This document shows, one piece after another, positions 6,254 to 6,703 of a DNA stretch of 6,703 nt. A model generated the notes under the pieces. The model did no database searches. It was not told the DNA's origin and saw only the letters and a list, made by a program, of their open reading frames with translations. This DNA is from Parachlamydiaceae bacterium (GTDB lineage: Bacteria > Chlamydiota > Chlamydiia > Chlamydiales > Parachlamydiaceae). Position numbers and translations under genes: made by a program. The stretch lies in NCBI GenBank assembly GCA_013817115.1, contig JACDDG010000132.1, positions 1 to 6,703 of the forward strand, read 5' to 3'. Positions within the stretch are counted from its first letter, which is position 1. Every line of letters starts with the position of its first letter.

Positions 6254-6581
6254 TCTCCACTTTAGATTTAGTCAATTCCATTTTTTCTTGAATTTGTGCA
6301 ATGGTTAAGCCGGCATTAGATAGTTTAGCTACTTCTAAAAGCGTTGGATCAGCATCTAATTCAGTCACACTCCATTTCCAAATACCCGATTCATGTTCAT
6401 TTAGTTGTACCTGAAAAGAACTTGCTGCATTTTCCAGAAAAATTCTCTCGCTTTTTCAAAGTGTATTTGTCGGTATTGTCCTTTGTTATTAAGGTCGTTT
6501 GTCCTTAGCGTCCTTTGCCCTTTCTAAGACCTTGTTGAGGTAATAAGCGTAAACCAGAACATCCTCTCGCCGTGAAATCAT
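6249..6581 (-). pseudogene. Frameshifted remnant of a helix-turn-helix protein, unrecognised
   Basis: Three consecutive minus-strand frames join into one plausible protein. The first, from an ATG at 6579-6581, reads REDVLVYAYYLNKVLERAKD and stops at tandem TAA (6486-6491). The second reads NDLNNKGQYRQIHFEKAREF (about 6440-6500). The third, entered if one T is added to the TTTTT run near 6440, reads LENAASSFQVQL, HESGIWKWSVTELDADP and then LLEVAKLSNAGLTIAQIQEK with KSKVETR, which looks like a helix-turn-helix. The change of frame occurs twice, so the gene is broken. I do not recognise the family; a C-terminal DNA-binding part of a plasmid- or element-borne replication or ATPase protein is one possibility. 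It lies directly upstream of the recombinase remnant, on the same strand, and downstream of a MITE copy. All of this suggests decay of one mobile element. Confidence 0.5.
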
Positions 6582-6618
6582 ATGAACTTACGGGGAGAAG
6601 TTTCTAAAGTGTATAACT

Positions 6619-6703
6619 TTATACCGAAGCGCGTTCAAATTTTGGATTTTTGGCTTTGAGAAAGCCCCGCGATTGAGCGATCAAAAATGACCCAATATTA
6701 TAA
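6619..6703. mobile_element. MITE-like palindromic element, copy 2 (cut by right edge)
   Basis: It starts with TTATACCGAAGCGCGTTC, one mismatch from the 18-bp end of copy 1. It then runs through TTTTGGCTTTGAGAAAGC and GATTGAGCGATCAAAAATGA to ATATTATAA, where the window stops just past the expected palindrome centre. Its first 48 bp match the reverse complement of the right arm of copy 1. The following bases (CCCGCGATT-AGCGATCAAAAA) match the left arm of copy 1, so the ancestral element was probably a longer, more perfect palindrome of about 160 bp. Confidence 0.75.

Noticed and set aside
6050..6308. Two 71-codon plus-strand ORFs right of the tRNA
   Set aside because: They are antisense to the serine-recombinase remnant, whose minus-strand translation matches a known family pattern.

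Overview
The window looks like a stretch of a low-GC, amoeba-associated chlamydial genome (Parachlamydiaceae-like: Parachlamydia, Protochlamydia or Neochlamydia). This rests on four things: an aromatic-rich beta-barrel protein of chlamydial type, a very large effector-like ankyrin protein, a tRNA-Asn with no encoded CCA tail, and AT-rich spacers carrying short mobile-element debris. The assignment is an inference. Legionella was considered, but its tRNA genes usually encode CCA.

Left part, all on the minus strand (read right to left). A beta-barrel outer-membrane protein gene (4028-4927) is followed after 15 nt by a 1075-residue ankyrin protein gene (785-4012). The barrel gene ends in tandem TAG stops, and the second stop overlaps the ribosome-binding site of the ankyrin gene, so the two are almost certainly co-transcribed and probably translationally coupled. 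The C-terminal ~135 residues of the ankyrin protein look like a Fic/Doc (fido)-type fold with a non-canonical active-site loop. A 398-bp spacer with a large imperfect inverted repeat then leads to the start of a cyclopropane-fatty-acid synthase gene (cfa), which runs off the left edge.

Middle part (4928-5939). The barrel-gene upstream region holds a candidate promoter and small inverted repeats. Next comes a 148-bp palindromic MITE-like element (5199-5346) with 18-bp perfect terminal inverted repeats. It abuts, by 6 bp, a 60-residue zinc-ribbon ORF that resembles the N-terminus of IS1-type InsA. About 400 bp of AT-rich sequence follow.

Right part (5940-6703). A plus-strand tRNA-Asn(GTT) with a good promoter is abutted by a decayed minus-strand serine-recombinase gene whose reading frame runs into the tRNA antisense. 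Upstream of that is the frameshifted remnant of an unrecognised protein ending in a helix-turn-helix. A second copy of the MITE-like element starts at 6619 and is cut by the window edge. Together this reads as the eroded end of an integrated element parked against a tRNA gene.

The most interesting items are the barrel-ankyrin/fido-like gene pair, the MITE family, the recombinase remnant overlapping the tRNA, and the inverted repeat between the ankyrin gene and cfa.
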